Counted from the stretch's first letter, positions 37,340-47,560 are shown. The stretch is DNA of 64,000 nucleotides from Variovorax sp. KBW07 (GCF_003852515.1 NZ_QAJK01000076.1:30258-94257), one strand, 5' to 3'. Numbers and translations: made by a program. Notes: generated by a model from the sequence alone, not told the origin.

Positions 37340-37875
37340 GGGGCGGTGCGCGCCTTGCCCGAGAGGGATTCGCGCAGCTTCTGGGCAAAGAGTTCGACGG
37401 GGCTGCGGGGCGTGGCCTGGGTGGCCTGAATGGCTTGATTGGCCTGCGGGCCGGCCGCCACGGGCTGGGCCTGGGCCGGCAGCGTGTGCAGCATGTTGAC
37501 CTGGCTGCTGGTGACGCCGAGCACCAGCCACTGGCTGCCGACCTCCACCACGACCACGCGTTCGCGCTGGCCGACCATGGCACTCGACACCACTTTCACG
37601 AGCTGTCCGCTGCCCAGCCGCTGAAAGCCGAAGCGCCGCGCCAGCCAGGCGCAAAGGAAGATCATGCCGACCACCGCTGCCATGCCGAAGCCGGCTTGCA
37701 GCAGGCCGCCGCCGCCCACGGCGGACGACGGCGTGGCTTCGTGAACCGGCGCGGGCACGGTGGGCAGCGCGGCATGCGCCGCCTGGGCCATGTGCAGGCC
37801 GACGAGCAGCAACGCCGTTCCCCGCGCGAGGAAAGTCGAGGGCCGCGCCACGCTCACCAGGCTCGCCAGGTTCAT
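37336..37875 (-). CDS. fliO: Flagellar biosynthesis protein FliO
   Basis: FliO helps assemble the FliP ring. The 179-residue product has an N-terminal hydrophobic segment ending AQAAHA, a transmembrane helix near 62-80 ([20 protein letters not shown]) and the FliO core with [20 protein letters not shown] followed by LVLGVT. The C-terminal tail is rich in Gln/Ala/Pro. It overlaps fliN and fliP by 4 bp on each side, so all three are translationally coupled. Confidence 0.92.
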   Translation of the reverse strand: MNLASLVSVARPSTFLARGTALLLVGLHMAQAAHAALPTVPAPVHEATPSSAVGGGGLLQAGFGMAAVVGMIFLCAWLARRFGFQRLGSGQLVKVVSSAMVGQRERVVVVEVGSQWLVLGVTSSQVNMLHTLPAQAQPVAAGPQANQAIQATQATPRSPVELFAQKLRESLSGKARTAP

Positions 37876-38333
37876 GAGCGTGCGAGCTTCTGCATCCGCT
37901 CGGACGGCGTGACGATGTCGGTCAGGCGAATGCCGTACTTCTCGTTCACCACCACCACTTCGCCCTGCGCGATCAGGTAGCCGTTGATCAGCACGTCGAG
38001 CGGCTGGCCGGCCAGGCCGTCGAGCTCGACCACCGAGCCCTGCGACAGCTGCAGCAGGTTCTTGATGGTGATGCGCGTGCGGCCGATTTCTGCCGTGAGC
38101 TGCACCGGCACGTCGAGCACGCGGGCGATGTCCACGGGCGTGGAGCCCGATGGTGCGCCCGGCGCAACGGGCGCGATGGGCGTGTCCTGGAGCTGCTGGA
38201 AGACCTGCGCGGTGGCGGGGGCCACGGCGGGTTCGGGAGCCGGTGCCGGCGGCGGTGCGGTGGCGGCCGTCTGCTCGGCCAGCGCGCTGGCCCAGTCGTC
38301 CGCGTCGCTGGCGGCAGGGGTGTTGTCAGTCAT
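37872..38333 (-). CDS. fliN: Flagellar motor switch protein FliN
   Basis: FliN builds the bottom of the C ring. The 153-residue product has an Ala/Pro-rich N-terminal half and the SpoA/FliN domain at about 70-150 ([20 protein letters not shown], then [20 protein letters not shown]). It overlaps fliM by 8 bp and fliO by 4 bp. Members of this size are normal. Confidence 0.95.
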   Translation of the reverse strand: MTDNTPAASDADDWASALAEQTAATAPPPAPAPEPAVAPATAQVFQQLQDTPIAPVAPGAPSGSTPVDIARVLDVPVQLTAEIGRTRITIKNLLQLSQGSVVELDGLAGQPLDVLINGYLIAQGEVVVVNEKYGIRLTDIVTPSERMQKLARS

Positions 38334-39327
38334 GGTCGTTCTTCAAATCGGTGTCTTGGTGGGAGATCATGTGTTGCACGCGCAGGGCGTAGCGTTCGTT
38401 GGAGGTGCCGTAGCCGCACTCCATCACCGGCACGCCGCCGACCTTGGCGACCACCGTCGCCGGCAGTTCGATAGGGATCACGTCGCCGACCTGCAGCTTC
38501 ATGACTTCGCCCAGCGTCGAGGGCATGGTCACGAAGTCGGCGGTGAGCTCGACATCGGCGGCCTGCATCTGGCGCGACATCTGCGTGACCCAGCGCTTGT
38601 CGACCTCGACCTCGTCCTGGATCGGGTTGGACAGCAGGTCGCGGATCGGCTCGATCATCGAGTAGGGCAGGCACACGTGCAGGAAGCCGCCCACGGGGCC
38701 GAACTCGATCTGCAGCGTAGTGTTGATCACCACCTCGTTGGGCGCCACGATGTTGGCGAGCTTGCCGTGCATCTCGGCGCGCACGTAGTCGAAGTCCAGC
38801 GGGAACACCGGCTGCCAGGCTTCGCCGTAGCACTGCAGCGACAGGTCGAGCAGGCGCTTGATGATGCGCTGCTCGGTGCGCGTGAAGTCGCGGCCTTCCA
38901 CGCGCACGTGGTAGCGGCCGTCGCTGCCGAAGAGGTTGTCCACCACCAGGAACACCAGCTTCGGGTCGAACACGAAGAGCGCGGTGCCGCGCAGCGGCTT
39001 CATGTGGATCATGTTGATGTTCGCGGGCACCGGAAGGTGCCGCACGAACTCGCCGTACTGCTGGATCTGCACGGGCCCCACCGAAATGTCGGGGCTGCGG
39101 CGCATGAAGTTCAGCAGCGCGCCGCGCAGGCCGCGCGCAAAGCGGTCGTTGATGACCTCCAGCGTGTGCATGCGGTTGCGCACCACGCGGTCGGGTGCGC
39201 CGAGGTCGTAGGCCGGCAGGCCGTCGGGCGGCGGCGCGGGCGTGGCCGCCTGGTCGAGGTCTCCGCCGGTGACGCCTTGCAAGAGCGCATCGACCTCGTC
39301 CTGGGAAAGCACCTGTTCATACGCCAT
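38326..39327 (-). CDS. fliM: Flagellar motor switch protein FliM
   Basis: FliM receives phospho-CheY and transmits the direction signal. The 333-residue product begins with the CheY-binding-type peptide VLSQDEVDALLQGV (5-18), continues with the CheC-like middle domain (about 45-230, containing FVRHLPVPANINMIHMKPLR) and a SpoA C-terminal domain. The start at 39325-39327 gives the canonical N-terminus. It lies between fliL (24 bp) and fliN (8-bp overlap). Confidence 0.96.
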   Translation of the reverse strand: MAYEQVLSQDEVDALLQGVTGGDLDQAATPAPPPDGLPAYDLGAPDRVVRNRMHTLEVINDRFARGLRGALLNFMRRSPDISVGPVQIQQYGEFVRHLPVPANINMIHMKPLRGTALFVFDPKLVFLVVDNLFGSDGRYHVRVEGRDFTRTEQRIIKRLLDLSLQCYGEAWQPVFPLDFDYVRAEMHGKLANIVAPNEVVINTTLQIEFGPVGGFLHVCLPYSMIEPIRDLLSNPIQDEVEVDKRWVTQMSRQMQAADVELTADFVTMPSTLGEVMKLQVGDVIPIELPATVVAKVGGVPVMECGYGTSNERYALRVQHMISHQDTDLKNDHD

Positions 39328-39351
39328 GGGTCGCTTGTCTGGGGGAGGGTG

Positions 39352-39855
39352 TCACTGCACGACGAAGGTGCTGAAGGAAACGCTGAAGATGCCCAGCTCG
39401 GGCATTCCGGCGGCCAGCGGCGCGTTCAGCGCGGCGCGGATTTCCTCGGCCAGCTTGGCCTTGTCTTCCGGCGTCACCAGCGACTCGGGCGGGCGGTTCG
39501 ACAGCAGCACCAGCAGGCGGCTGCGCAGCTCGGGCATGAACTCGACGATCTGCGCCTTGGCCGGCTCGTCGCGCACCTTCAGCGCCATGCCGATCTGCAG
39601 GAAGCGCGAGCGCCCTTCGGACTGCAGGTTGACGGTCAGCGGGTCCAGCATGACGAAGATCGGCTTGTCGGGCGCCGGTGCCTTGACGGTTTCCGCGGCG
39701 GGCGCGCCCATGAAGCGGGGAACGAAGACGTAGGCAGCCGCGCCGACGGCGGCGATGCCGACGACGAGCACGAGCCCGATCAGAAGCTTCGAGGAGCGGC
39801 GTGGGGCCGGCGCGGCCGTGACGGCGGCGGTTGCGACTGGAGAGGAAGAAGCCAT
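39352..39855 (-). CDS. fliL: Flagellar basal-body-associated protein FliL
   Basis: FliL is a single-pass inner-membrane protein near the stator ring. The 167-residue product has a short cytoplasmic start, a TM helix at about 23-46 (LLIGLVLVVGIAAVGAAAYV) and a periplasmic domain with FVMLDPLTVNLQSEGRSRFL and the C-terminal VSFSTFVVQ. It heads the fliLMNOPQR group; a 151-bp gap separates it from fliK, so it may have its own class II promoter, which I cannot pinpoint. Confidence 0.93.
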   Translation of the reverse strand: MASSSPVATAAVTAAPAPRRSSKLLIGLVLVVGIAAVGAAAYVFVPRFMGAPAAETVKAPAPDKPIFVMLDPLTVNLQSEGRSRFLQIGMALKVRDEPAKAQIVEFMPELRSRLLVLLSNRPPESLVTPEDKAKLAEEIRAALNAPLAAGMPELGIFSVSFSTFVVQ

Positions 39856-40006
39856 GGTGAAGCGGGTTTACGGGTCCGATCTATTCTTTGCGAAGTCCCC
39901 CGCGAACGAACGGCCGAACAAGCGCGCAAAGGCGCTTCATATCCGTTCATTGAGGCGCGCCCGGAAAGGGCGCCGCCGGTGCGGGGAGGCGAGGGAGCTG
40001 GGGGCC

Positions 40007-41428
40007 TCAGGCGAAGGTGTCGACTCCTGAGCCCGCGTGGCCGGGCAGGCTGGCGCGCGTGGCGGCGACGGGCGCCGCCGGCACGTCGCCGGCGGTGCGG
40101 CCGGCACCGGGGTAGCTGGACGGGCCTTGCAGCCGCGCGGCGTTCTGTTGCTGCTGTTGTTGCTGCTGTTGCGCAAACGCGGCGTCCTGCCCGAAGGGCT
40201 GGCGGGTTTCCGCGCCGACCGAGGTCTGGCCCAGCGTGATGCCCTGTTCCGACAGGCTGGTGCGCAGTTGCGGCAGCGCGGCCTCGATGGCCTTGCGCAC
40301 GCTCTCATGGGCCGACACGAACATCGCCTGCGCCTGGTTGTCGCCCATCGACAGCGTGACCTTCAGTGGGCCGAGGCCGGCGGGGTTGAGGTTCAGCTCG
40401 GCCGTGTGATGGCCACCGGCGCTCATGCGCGCGAGTTGCTGACCCAGGGCCGGTGCCCACTTCTCGCTGCCGACTTCGGGCGCGATGGTGTGCAGCGGGC
40501 CGCGCGTGGCGGATGCGTCGGCCGCGCGCTCGGTCGATGCCGAAGCGGAGGCGGGCTGCTGCAGCGCGACGGGGTTCACGGCCACCGACGGGTCGGTGGC
40601 GTCGTCGGCCGCGGCGGCCAGGGCGGGAGCTGCGTTGGCTACGGCTGCGGCGGGCGTTGTGGCTTCCGCGGCCTTCGGCTGCGCGGCGGCGGCCAGCTGT
40701 TCGGCGGTCGTCGCGCTCACGGCGGCGCGGGCACCACCGGTGCGGCCCGATGCGGCGGTGCCGATCGGCGAACCGGCGGGTGCCGAAGCGGGCTTCGCGC
40801 CGTCGACGGCCATCGCCTGCGCGGCCACGGCGGCACGCACGACTTCCTGCAGCGAAGCGAACGGCGCGGCAGGCGCGGCGTCGTTGTCGAGCGGCATTTT
40901 CTGGGCCGTGGGCGCGGCAGCCGTCTTGTCTGCGGCGTCCTTGGCCGCGAAGGCGGCCTCGGGCGTGGCCTGCGTGTCGGCGCCCACCAGCACCGTGCCA
41001 GGTTGCGTCTTCGCCGCTGCATCTTGCGCGGTGGCGTCCACCGGAATGTCGGTCGCCGCGCCGGCGGTCACCGGCACGCCGGACGCATCGGTGGCGCGGC
41101 CATCTTGTGCTGCCGCGCGGCCCGCGAGGGTCAGCGCATGCAGCGGCGTGTTCGCGGGCGCCAGGAAGGCGAGGTTCGGGTCGGCGGGCAGCGCGTCTTT
41201 CACGTCTTCGGCGGGCGCCTGCTTGCGCAGCGGCTTGCCGCGCTCGATGGCGGCGACGTCGGCGCTTTCTTCAGGCGTCTTCGCGGCGTTGCCGTTGCGC
41301 GAGCGGTCGAGCGCGGCGCCAAAGCTGCGGCCCTGCGCTTCGTCGGCGTTGCGGGCGCGCGTGCCGCCCTGCGAAACCGGCTGGCCGGAGGCGTTGGGAA
41401 TGACGGAAGGCGTGGTCATGGAAGGCAT
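40007..41428 (-). CDS. fliK: Flagellar hook-length control protein FliK
   Basis: FliK measures the hook and flips export specificity through FlhB. The 473-residue product is mostly low-complexity Ala/Pro/Thr-rich, as expected for a ruler. The conserved C-terminal domain (about 335-420) contains LNLNPAGLGPLKVTLSMGDN and FVSAHESVRKAIEAALPQLR. After it come nine consecutive glutamines encoded by mixed CAA/CAG codons (40145-40171). The gene sits after fliJ by 16 bp, its usual place. A second FliK-domain protein is encoded at 52261-53592. Confidence 0.9.
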   Translation of the reverse strand: MPSMTTPSVIPNASGQPVSQGGTRARNADEAQGRSFGAALDRSRNGNAAKTPEESADVAAIERGKPLRKQAPAEDVKDALPADPNLAFLAPANTPLHALTLAGRAAAQDGRATDASGVPVTAGAATDIPVDATAQDAAAKTQPGTVLVGADTQATPEAAFAAKDAADKTAAAPTAQKMPLDNDAAPAAPFASLQEVVRAAVAAQAMAVDGAKPASAPAGSPIGTAASGRTGGARAAVSATTAEQLAAAAQPKAAEATTPAAAVANAAPALAAAADDATDPSVAVNPVALQQPASASASTERAADASATRGPLHTIAPEVGSEKWAPALGQQLARMSAGGHHTAELNLNPAGLGPLKVTLSMGDNQAQAMFVSAHESVRKAIEAALPQLRTSLSEQGITLGQTSVGAETRQPFGQDAAFAQQQQQQQQQNAARLQGPSSYPGAGRTAGDVPAAPVAATRASLPGHAGSGVDTFA

Positions 41429-41444
41429 GTCGATTCCTGGGAAT

Positions 41445-41900
41445 TCAGAGGGTCGGGTGGGAGGCCCGGTCGAAGAACTTGCGGGCGGCGCGTTCGTCGC
41501 TGTCGCGTTGTTCGCGCTTGGCCTCGACCATCAGCGCCTGCATGCGCACGCGTTCGGCCAGCGTGTCGAAGGAACTGAGGCGGCGCTTTTCCTGCTGCCA
41601 GTCGGTGCGCCCGCGGTCGAGCCGGTTCTCGGTCTGGGTGGCAATGGCGCGCTGCTGCTCGATGGCGCCGTCGAGCGTGCCGAGGAAGTTGCGGTAGTTG
41701 CGCCACTGCGAAGACGGCAGGCCGCCGCGCATCAGGGTGTCGAGCTGGTCGTGGTAGTCCTGCCGGTACTGCAGCAGCAGGTCGAGCTTCTGCTGGGCGC
41801 TCAGGTGGGCGCTTTGCAGCGCGCCCAGGCGCCGCGCGGCGTCGTCGGTCTGGTTCTGCGCCAGGTCGATCAGCATGTCCAGGGGAAGCTTGCTGCTCAT
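41445..41900 (-). CDS. fliJ: Flagellar export chaperone/ATPase stalk protein FliJ
   Basis: The 151-residue product is almost entirely alpha-helical coiled coil, as expected for FliJ, which inserts into the FliI ring and links it to FlhA. Features include the N-terminal [20 protein letters not shown] and [20 protein letters not shown] in the centre. Its ATG overlaps the fliI stop by 4 bp. Confidence 0.92.
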   Translation of the reverse strand: MSSKLPLDMLIDLAQNQTDDAARRLGALQSAHLSAQQKLDLLLQYRQDYHDQLDTLMRGGLPSSQWRNYRNFLGTLDGAIEQQRAIATQTENRLDRGRTDWQQEKRRLSSFDTLAERVRMQALMVEAKREQRDSDERAARKFFDRASHPTL

Positions 41901-43360
41901 GTGCGTCCTTGTCGGTTCGGTGCCTGCGCCTGCGTCCGCGGCTCGGACGCGAACAGGCTGTCCAGCTGGGCGATGGAATCCGTGTAGTCGGTGCGCTCGT
42001 GCATCGACTGCTGCAGGAACGACTCGATGCGCGGGTACATCGCGATCGCCTGGTCCAGCTGCAGGTCGTGGCCGGGCGCATAGGCGCCCACGCTGATCAG
42101 GTCGCGGTTGCGCTGGTAGCGCGACAGCATCTGCTTGAAGCGGCGCACGGTGTCGAACTGCCCCGGCGTGATCAGCGCGGTCATGGCGCGGCTGATCGAC
42201 GCCTCGATGTCGATGGCGGGGTAGTGCCCGGCTTCGGCCAGCGTGCGCGACAGCACCACGTGGCCGTCCAGGATGGCGCGCGCCGCGTCGGCAATCGGGT
42301 CCTGCTGGTCGTCGCCCTCGGACAGCACCGTATAGAAGGCGGTGATCGAGCCGCCACGGCCCTGCGCGTCGCGCGCACCGTTGCCGGCGCGTTCGACCAG
42401 CGCGGGCAGGCGCGCGAACACCGAAGGCGGATAGCCCTTGGTGGCGGGCGGCTCGCCCACGGCCAGCGCAATTTCGCGTTGCGCCATGGCGTAGCGGGTG
42501 AGCGAATCCATGATCAGCAGCACGTCCTTGCCCTGGTCGCGAAAGTACTCGGCCAGGCAGGTGGCATAGGCCGCGCCCTGCAGGCGCAGCAGTGGCGGGT
42601 TGTCGGCGGGAGCGGCCACCACCACGGCGCGGGCCAGGCCTTCTTCGCCCAGCGTGTTCTCGATGAAGTCCTTCACCTCGCGGCCGCGTTCGCCGATCAG
42701 GCCGACCACGATCACTTCGGCGCTGGTGTAGCGCGCCATCATGCCGAGCAGCACGCTCTTGCCCACGCCGGAGCCGGCGAACAGGCCCATGCGCTGGCCG
42801 CGGCCGACGGTGAGCATCGCGTTGATGGCGCGCACGCCCACGTCGAGCACCGAGTCGATGGCCGCGCGCGACAGCGGGTTGATCGGCGGCGAAGCCAGCG
42901 GCACCTTGCGCGACACGTCGAGCGGGCCCAGCCCGTCGAGCGGGCGGCCGGCCGCATCGACCACGCGGCCGAGCATGCCTTCGCCCACCGGCAGGCGCTT
43001 GGTGTGGGCGTCGCCGGTCGCGCCGGGCTCCAGCAGGCCGGGCCGCGCGAACACGCGCGCGCCGGGCAGCAGGCCCGCCACTTCGGTCTGCGACATCAAG
43101 AAGAGACGGTCGCCCGCAAAGCCCACGACCTCGGCTTCAGCATGGCGCTGCGGATGGCCGGGCGGCAGCTCGATCAGGCAGTCGCTGCCCACCGGCAGTT
43201 GCAGGCCCACGGCTTCGAGCACCAGGCCCACTGCGCGCGTGAGGCGGCCCGAGGCCACGGTGGTGCCCGTGCAGCGCGCGACGTTGTCGCGCGCCTTGTC
43301 CAGCGCGGACAGCACGGTCTGCAGATGGGGGTTGTGGGGGTTGGGGGCGGTGGCCTGCAT
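41897..43360 (-). CDS. fliI: Flagellum-specific ATPase FliI
   Basis: FliI energises substrate delivery to the export gate. The 487-residue product has Walker A at 196-202 (GSGVGKS), Walker B in [19 protein letters not shown] and the FliI-specific [15 protein letters not shown]. It has a Gln/Arg-rich C-terminus a little longer than in enteric FliI. The ATG at 43358-43360 leaves 5 bp after fliH. It lies in the fliFGHIJK operon. Confidence 0.96.
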   Translation of the reverse strand: MQATAPNPHNPHLQTVLSALDKARDNVARCTGTTVASGRLTRAVGLVLEAVGLQLPVGSDCLIELPPGHPQRHAEAEVVGFAGDRLFLMSQTEVAGLLPGARVFARPGLLEPGATGDAHTKRLPVGEGMLGRVVDAAGRPLDGLGPLDVSRKVPLASPPINPLSRAAIDSVLDVGVRAINAMLTVGRGQRMGLFAGSGVGKSVLLGMMARYTSAEVIVVGLIGERGREVKDFIENTLGEEGLARAVVVAAPADNPPLLRLQGAAYATCLAEYFRDQGKDVLLIMDSLTRYAMAQREIALAVGEPPATKGYPPSVFARLPALVERAGNGARDAQGRGGSITAFYTVLSEGDDQQDPIADAARAILDGHVVLSRTLAEAGHYPAIDIEASISRAMTALITPGQFDTVRRFKQMLSRYQRNRDLISVGAYAPGHDLQLDQAIAMYPRIESFLQQSMHERTDYTDSIAQLDSLFASEPRTQAQAPNRQGRT

Positions 43361-43365
43361 CGGGG

Positions 43366-44223
43366 TCAGAGCGTTTGCAGTTCGTCGTTGCCGCCGTCAC
43401 CGTCGATGCCGTCGGCCTCGCCGCGCAGGGCGGAGCTCACGCGCTTCCAGCGGGTCTGCAGGCTGCCGTCGAGTTCGCCGCTGGCGGACTGCACGCGGCA
43501 GCCGCCGCGCGCGATGGTGTCGTCGGCGCGTACCTGCCAGCCGGCGGCTTCGATCTCGGAGCCCAGGCTGTTCTTTACCAGCGCCACGTCGTCGGGGTGC
43601 AGCAGCAGGCGCGGCTCGCCGCGCAGCGCGGGGTCGGTGTTGAGCAGGTCGCGCACTACGGGCAGCACCCATTCGGGCTCGGCCTTCAGGGTGCGGTGCA
43701 CCACCTGGCGCGCCACGTCGAGCGCCAGCGCGAGCACGGCTTCGGCCAGCTCGCCTTCGGCGCGGCGCAGGGCATCGGGCAGCGACTGGGCCAGCGCGCG
43801 CAGCCGTTCGGCGTGCACGCTGGCGGCCGCGAGGCCGGTGGCCAGGCCTTCGGTGTGGCCGACCTTGCGGCCTTCGGCCAGGCCCGCGGCGCGGCCTTCG
43901 GCCTCGCCGTTGGTGCGCGCTTCCTTGCGGATGCGGGCCAGCTCGGCAAGGTCGATCTTCGGGGCGGGCGGGGTGGCCGGCACGCTGTTGCTGCGCTCGG
44001 CGGCCTTGCGCGCCGCCGACGCGCCGGACGAAGGCGTCTTGCCGTCGAGCGTGCCCATCTCCCAGCGCTCCCATGCTGAAAGCACCGGCTTGACGGGTTT
44101 GCCGCCCGCGCCGCTCAGGCCGTTCATTCCAGTTTTTCCAGGCGTGGCCTGGCGCGCCGCCGCCTGGATGGCCGCGAGGCGTTCGCGTGATTCGCCGAAG
44201 GCGCCGGTGTCAAACGAAGTCAT
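43366..44223 (-). CDS. fliH: Flagellar assembly protein FliH
   Basis: FliH regulates FliI and docks it to the C ring. The 285-residue product has a diverged Gly/Pro/Ser-rich N-terminal part and, near 110-145, the glycine-repeat helix characteristic of FliH ([19 protein letters not shown]). The C-terminal V-ATPase subunit E-like domain includes [20 protein letters not shown]. The ATG at 44221-44223 overlaps fliG by 14 bp; an alternative later start (MNGLSG) would remove 38 residues. Confidence 0.92.
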   Translation of the reverse strand: MTSFDTGAFGESRERLAAIQAAARQATPGKTGMNGLSGAGGKPVKPVLSAWERWEMGTLDGKTPSSGASAARKAAERSNSVPATPPAPKIDLAELARIRKEARTNGEAEGRAAGLAEGRKVGHTEGLATGLAAASVHAERLRALAQSLPDALRRAEGELAEAVLALALDVARQVVHRTLKAEPEWVLPVVRDLLNTDPALRGEPRLLLHPDDVALVKNSLGSEIEAAGWQVRADDTIARGGCRVQSASGELDGSLQTRWKRVSSALRGEADGIDGDGGNDELQTL

Positions 44224-45208
44224 CGGTGCCAGGCGCCGCAATCACGATTTCGCCGGCTTCCGCAAGGCGGCGTGCCACCTGCAGGATGGCCTTCTGCTCG
44301 GTCTCGACCTGCGACACGCGCACGGGGCCGCGCAGTTCCATGTCCTCGCGCAGCGTTTCCGCGGCACGCTGCGACATGTTGTTGAGGAACTTGTCGCGCA
44401 GCTCCATCGGCGCGCCCTTGAGCGCGATGATGAGCGAGTCGGACTCGATGTCTTTCAGCAGGCGCTGGATGCTGCGGTCTTCCAGGCCGAGCAGGTTCTC
44501 GAACACGAACATCTCGTCGACGATGCGCTGGGCCAGTGCCTCGTCCTGTTCGCGCACGTGGGCAATGGCTTCTTCTTCTACCGCGGTGCTCATGAGGTTG
44601 ACGATCTCGGCCGCCGTGCGCACGCCACCCAGGCGGCTGCGGCGCAGGCCCTGGCCGGCCAGCATTTCGGTGAGCACGTCGGTCAGCTCGTTCAGCGCCG
44701 TGGGCTGCACGCCGCCGAAGGTGGCCACGCGCATGATCACGTCGTGGCGCAGGCGGGCGGGCAGCTTCTCCAGCACCTCGGAGGCCTTCATGCGGTCCAG
44801 GTGCACCAGCAGCGTCGCAAGGATCTGCGGGTGCTCGTCGCGGATGAGCTCGGCCACTTCGCCGGCCTCGAGTTCGTTGAGCCGCTCGATGCCGCCATGC
44901 GGCTCGTCGGGCTGCAAGATGTCTTCCAGCAGGTTGCTGGCGCGGTCGTCGCCCAGTGCCTTCTTCAGCACCGCGCGGATGTAGCTGGTCGAGCCCAGGT
45001 GCAGGGCCGACAGCTGCTCGGTCTCCTGGCGGAACTCGGCCAGCACGGCGGCCAGCTCTTCCTTGGAGACCGACGTGAGCTTGGACATGGCCAGGCCCAG
45101 CGTCTGCACCTCGGAGGTGGGCAGCTGGTGCAGCGCGGCGGCGGCGCGGTCTTCGCCCAGCGCCATCAGCAGGATGGCGCCCTTGCGGGTTCCCAGTTCG
45201 CTACTCAT
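44210..45208 (-). CDS. fliG: Flagellar motor switch protein FliG
   Basis: FliG generates torque with MotA. The 332-residue product has the EHPQ motif (IRDEHPQILATLLVHLD near 125-141) and the C-terminal torque domain with VFENLLGLEDRSIQRLLKDI and the charged-helix region SQRAAETLREDMELRGPVRV. Its start overlaps fliF by 8 bp. Length and domains are standard. Confidence 0.97.
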   Translation of the reverse strand: MSSELGTRKGAILLMALGEDRAAAALHQLPTSEVQTLGLAMSKLTSVSKEELAAVLAEFRQETEQLSALHLGSTSYIRAVLKKALGDDRASNLLEDILQPDEPHGGIERLNELEAGEVAELIRDEHPQILATLLVHLDRMKASEVLEKLPARLRHDVIMRVATFGGVQPTALNELTDVLTEMLAGQGLRRSRLGGVRTAAEIVNLMSTAVEEEAIAHVREQDEALAQRIVDEMFVFENLLGLEDRSIQRLLKDIESDSLIIALKGAPMELRDKFLNNMSQRAAETLREDMELRGPVRVSQVETEQKAILQVARRLAEAGEIVIAAPGTDDFV

Positions 45209-46949
45209 CGGTGTTCATCCAGTGCTGGATCAGGGTGGCGACCAGCTTCGGGTCCTTGTCGGCGATCTGGTGGGCGTAGTCCATGTCGGCCTTCTGGCGG
45301 TTGGCCTCGCGCTCGCGCAGGCTTTCTTCAGGCGAGGGCCCTTCGGTGCCCGGCTCGGCGACCGGGGCGAGGGCGGCGGGGGGAGCGACCGGCGGCGGCG
45401 GCGCGCCGGCCAGGTGGCGGCGCATCAGCGGGCGCACCACGGCGAACCAGGCGAACAGCGCGAGCAGCGCAATCAGCAGGTACTGGCCCAGCGTCTTGCC
45501 GAGCTCGACGTTCTCGCGGTCGCGCCAGAACGGCACGTCGGGCGCGGGACCGGTGTCGGCGTCGCGGGCAAAGGCGCTGTTGACCACGTTGAGCGAGTCG
45601 CCGCGTTCCTGGCTGAAGCCCATGGCTTCCTTGGCCAGGTTGCGGATCTGTTCCAGCTCGGCCGGCGTCAGCGCGCGGCTGATGGTCTTGCCCGCGGCAT
45701 CCACCGTGTCGCGGTTGTTCACCACCACGGCGACCGACAGGCGCTTCACGCCGCCGGCGGCTTGCTGGATGTGGCGGATGGTGCGGTCCAGCTCGTAGTT
45801 GGTGGTGGTGTCCTTGCGCGTGCTGCTCGGGCCGGAGGCGGCGCCCGCCGTGGCGGTGGTCGTGGCGCCCGGAGCGCCCGGCGTGCCCGGTGTTCCAGGT
45901 GCCCCTGGCGTTCCCGGAGGCGGCGTGCCCGGCGCGTTGGGCGCGCGCGGGCCGACGATCGGTGCGCTCGGGTTCACCGGCGGTTGGTTCGACAGCGCGC
46001 CCGGCACGCCGCCCGGCGGCGTGCCGTTGTGCTGCGCCGATTCGCTGGACTGCTGGCTGCGCACGGCGGCCTGCGCCGGGTCCTGGTTGGGCTTGTACTT
46101 CTCGTCGGTGTGCTCGACCACCGAGAAGTCGATCTCGGCCGCCACCTGCGCGCGCACGTTGGTCGTGCCCACGATGGGCTGCAGGATGGTCTCGATGCGG
46201 CGGATGTAGCCCTGCTCGATCTCCTGCGCATATTTGAGCTGGCTCACGTCCAGCCCGCGGTCGGTGCCGCGCGCCGACGACAGCAGGTTGCCGCGCTGGT
46301 CGACCACCGTGACGCTCTTGGCGTCCAGGTCGGGCACGCTGCTGGAGATCATGTGGACGATGGCGCTGACCTGGCCTTCGTCGATGCTGCGCCCGCGCAT
46401 CAGCGTGAGCACCACCGAAGCCGAGGGCTTCTTCTGGTCGCGCACGAACAGCGAGGGCTTGGGCAGCGCCAGGTGCACGCGCGCCGCCTCGATGGTGCCG
46501 ATCGACTCGATGGAGCGCGCCAGCTCGCCTTCCAGCCCGCGCTGGTAATTGATCTGCTCGGCGAACTGGCTGGTGCCGAACTTCTGGTTGTCCATCAGTT
46601 CGAAGCCGACGCCGCCCGCCTTGGGCAGGCCCTGGGCCGCGAGCTTCAGGCGCGTTTCCGCCACCTTGTCGCCCGCGATCAGGATCGCGCCGCCGCCTTC
46701 GGCGAACTTGTAGGGCACGTTCATCTGCTGCAGCGACGCGATGATCGCGCCGCCGTCGCGGTCCGACACATTGGTGTAGAGCACCTTGTAGTCGGGGCCG
46801 CGGCTCCACAGCAGGAACGCGGCCGCCGCGGCCACCAGCGCCGCGGCGCCGATGATCATCGGCAGCTTCGGCTGGGCACGCATGCGGTCCAGGATCGGGG
46901 GGAGGCCATTGGCGGCCGGCAGGCTGCCCGCGGGCGCTGCCGTGCTCAT
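45201..46949 (-). CDS. fliF: Flagellar MS-ring protein FliF
   Basis: FliF forms the MS ring and is the assembly base. The 582-residue protein has TM1 near 32-50, RBM domains containing YKVLYTNVSDRDGGAIIASL, ARVHLALPKPSLFVRDQKKP and RVEVAA-type segments, and TM2 near 470-490, then a FliG-binding C-terminus. A collagen-like Pro/Gly repeat (PGTPGAPGTPGTPGAPG) interrupts the region before RBM3's second half, encoded around 45867-45945. The ATG at 46947-46949 is used; a TTG two codons upstream is less likely. It is the first gene of the minus-strand fliFGHIJK group, divergent from fliE. Confidence 0.96.
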   Translation of the reverse strand: MSTAAPAGSLPAANGLPPILDRMRAQPKLPMIIGAAALVAAAAAFLLWSRGPDYKVLYTNVSDRDGGAIIASLQQMNVPYKFAEGGGAILIAGDKVAETRLKLAAQGLPKAGGVGFELMDNQKFGTSQFAEQINYQRGLEGELARSIESIGTIEAARVHLALPKPSLFVRDQKKPSASVVLTLMRGRSIDEGQVSAIVHMISSSVPDLDAKSVTVVDQRGNLLSSARGTDRGLDVSQLKYAQEIEQGYIRRIETILQPIVGTTNVRAQVAAEIDFSVVEHTDEKYKPNQDPAQAAVRSQQSSESAQHNGTPPGGVPGALSNQPPVNPSAPIVGPRAPNAPGTPPPGTPGAPGTPGTPGAPGATTTATAGAASGPSSTRKDTTTNYELDRTIRHIQQAAGGVKRLSVAVVVNNRDTVDAAGKTISRALTPAELEQIRNLAKEAMGFSQERGDSLNVVNSAFARDADTGPAPDVPFWRDRENVELGKTLGQYLLIALLALFAWFAVVRPLMRRHLAGAPPPPVAPPAALAPVAEPGTEGPSPEESLREREANRQKADMDYAHQIADKDPKLVATLIQHWMNTDE

Positions 46950-47141
46950 TGGCAAACCTTCGTCATGGCCGTCGGGCCGCAGTGGTCCAGCGCCATGGTG
47001 AGGGAGGGGATTCGGTGTTGAGAGTTCATTCCGGGTGGCCGGTGAAGTCGTCCGCGGCCTGTCGTTTCGCGAACGATTGTCAACAGTCGGTCTGAAATTC
47101 GATCGGTCGAACAGCCGGGGTTTTTGCCCTCAGTTGAGCGC

Positions 47142-47169
47142 TTGAATCGGGGTCTTCCCTTGTTACGCT
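47142..47169 (+). promoter_or_regulatory. Possible sigma-70-type promoter of fliE
   Basis: TTGAAT (47142-47147) and TACGCT (47164-47169) are 16 bp apart and end 73 bp before the fliE ATG, inside the 293-bp fliF/fliE divergent region. Both hexamers are imperfect, which would suit an activator-dependent (FlhDC) promoter. No promoter for the opposite fliF direction could be assigned. Confidence 0.3.
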
Positions 47170-47242
47170 GCTCGCCAGCCGGAGGGTTTGGACCCTCCAT
47201 GTCAAGTCACGCAGAAGTGTTCACACGGAAGAAGAATTCACC

Positions 47243-47560
47243 ATGTCGATCAACGCCATCGAATCCGTCCTGCAGCAGATGCGCGCCACCGCGCTCGCCA
47301 CCGGCATCGCCCCCAGCTCCGGCGCGCCGGTCGAGGCCGGTGGTTTCGCGGCCGAGCTCAAGCGCTCGCTCGCCAACATCAGCGGCGCCCAGCAAAGCGC
47401 CTATGCGCAGGCCGAGTCGTTCGAGCTGGGCAAGCCCGGCGTCGCGCTGAACGACGTGATGGTCGACCTGCAGAAGGCCAACGTGGCTTTCCAGACCGGA
47501 TTGCAGGTGCGCAACCGCCTGGTCACGGCCTACCAGGAAGTCATGAACATGCAGGCCTGA
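47243..47560 (+). CDS. fliE: Flagellar hook-basal body complex protein FliE
   Basis: FliE is the adaptor between MS ring and rod. The 105-residue product has the conserved C-terminal half: GVALNDVMVDLQKANVAFQT followed by GLQVRNRLVTAYQEVMNMQA. The ATG at 47243 gives MSINAIESVLQQMRA, the usual FliE start. It is divergent from fliF and upstream of fliC, which has its own sigma-28 promoter in the space between. Confidence 0.95.
   Translation: MSINAIESVLQQMRATALATGIAPSSGAPVEAGGFAAELKRSLANISGAQQSAYAQAESFELGKPGVALNDVMVDLQKANVAFQTGLQVRNRLVTAYQEVMNMQA

Noticed and set aside
41909-45583. Open frame of over 1,200 codons on the plus strand over fliI, fliH and fliG
   Set aside because: Antisense to essential flagellar genes with intact motifs and overlapping starts and stops; composition is that of a shadow frame.
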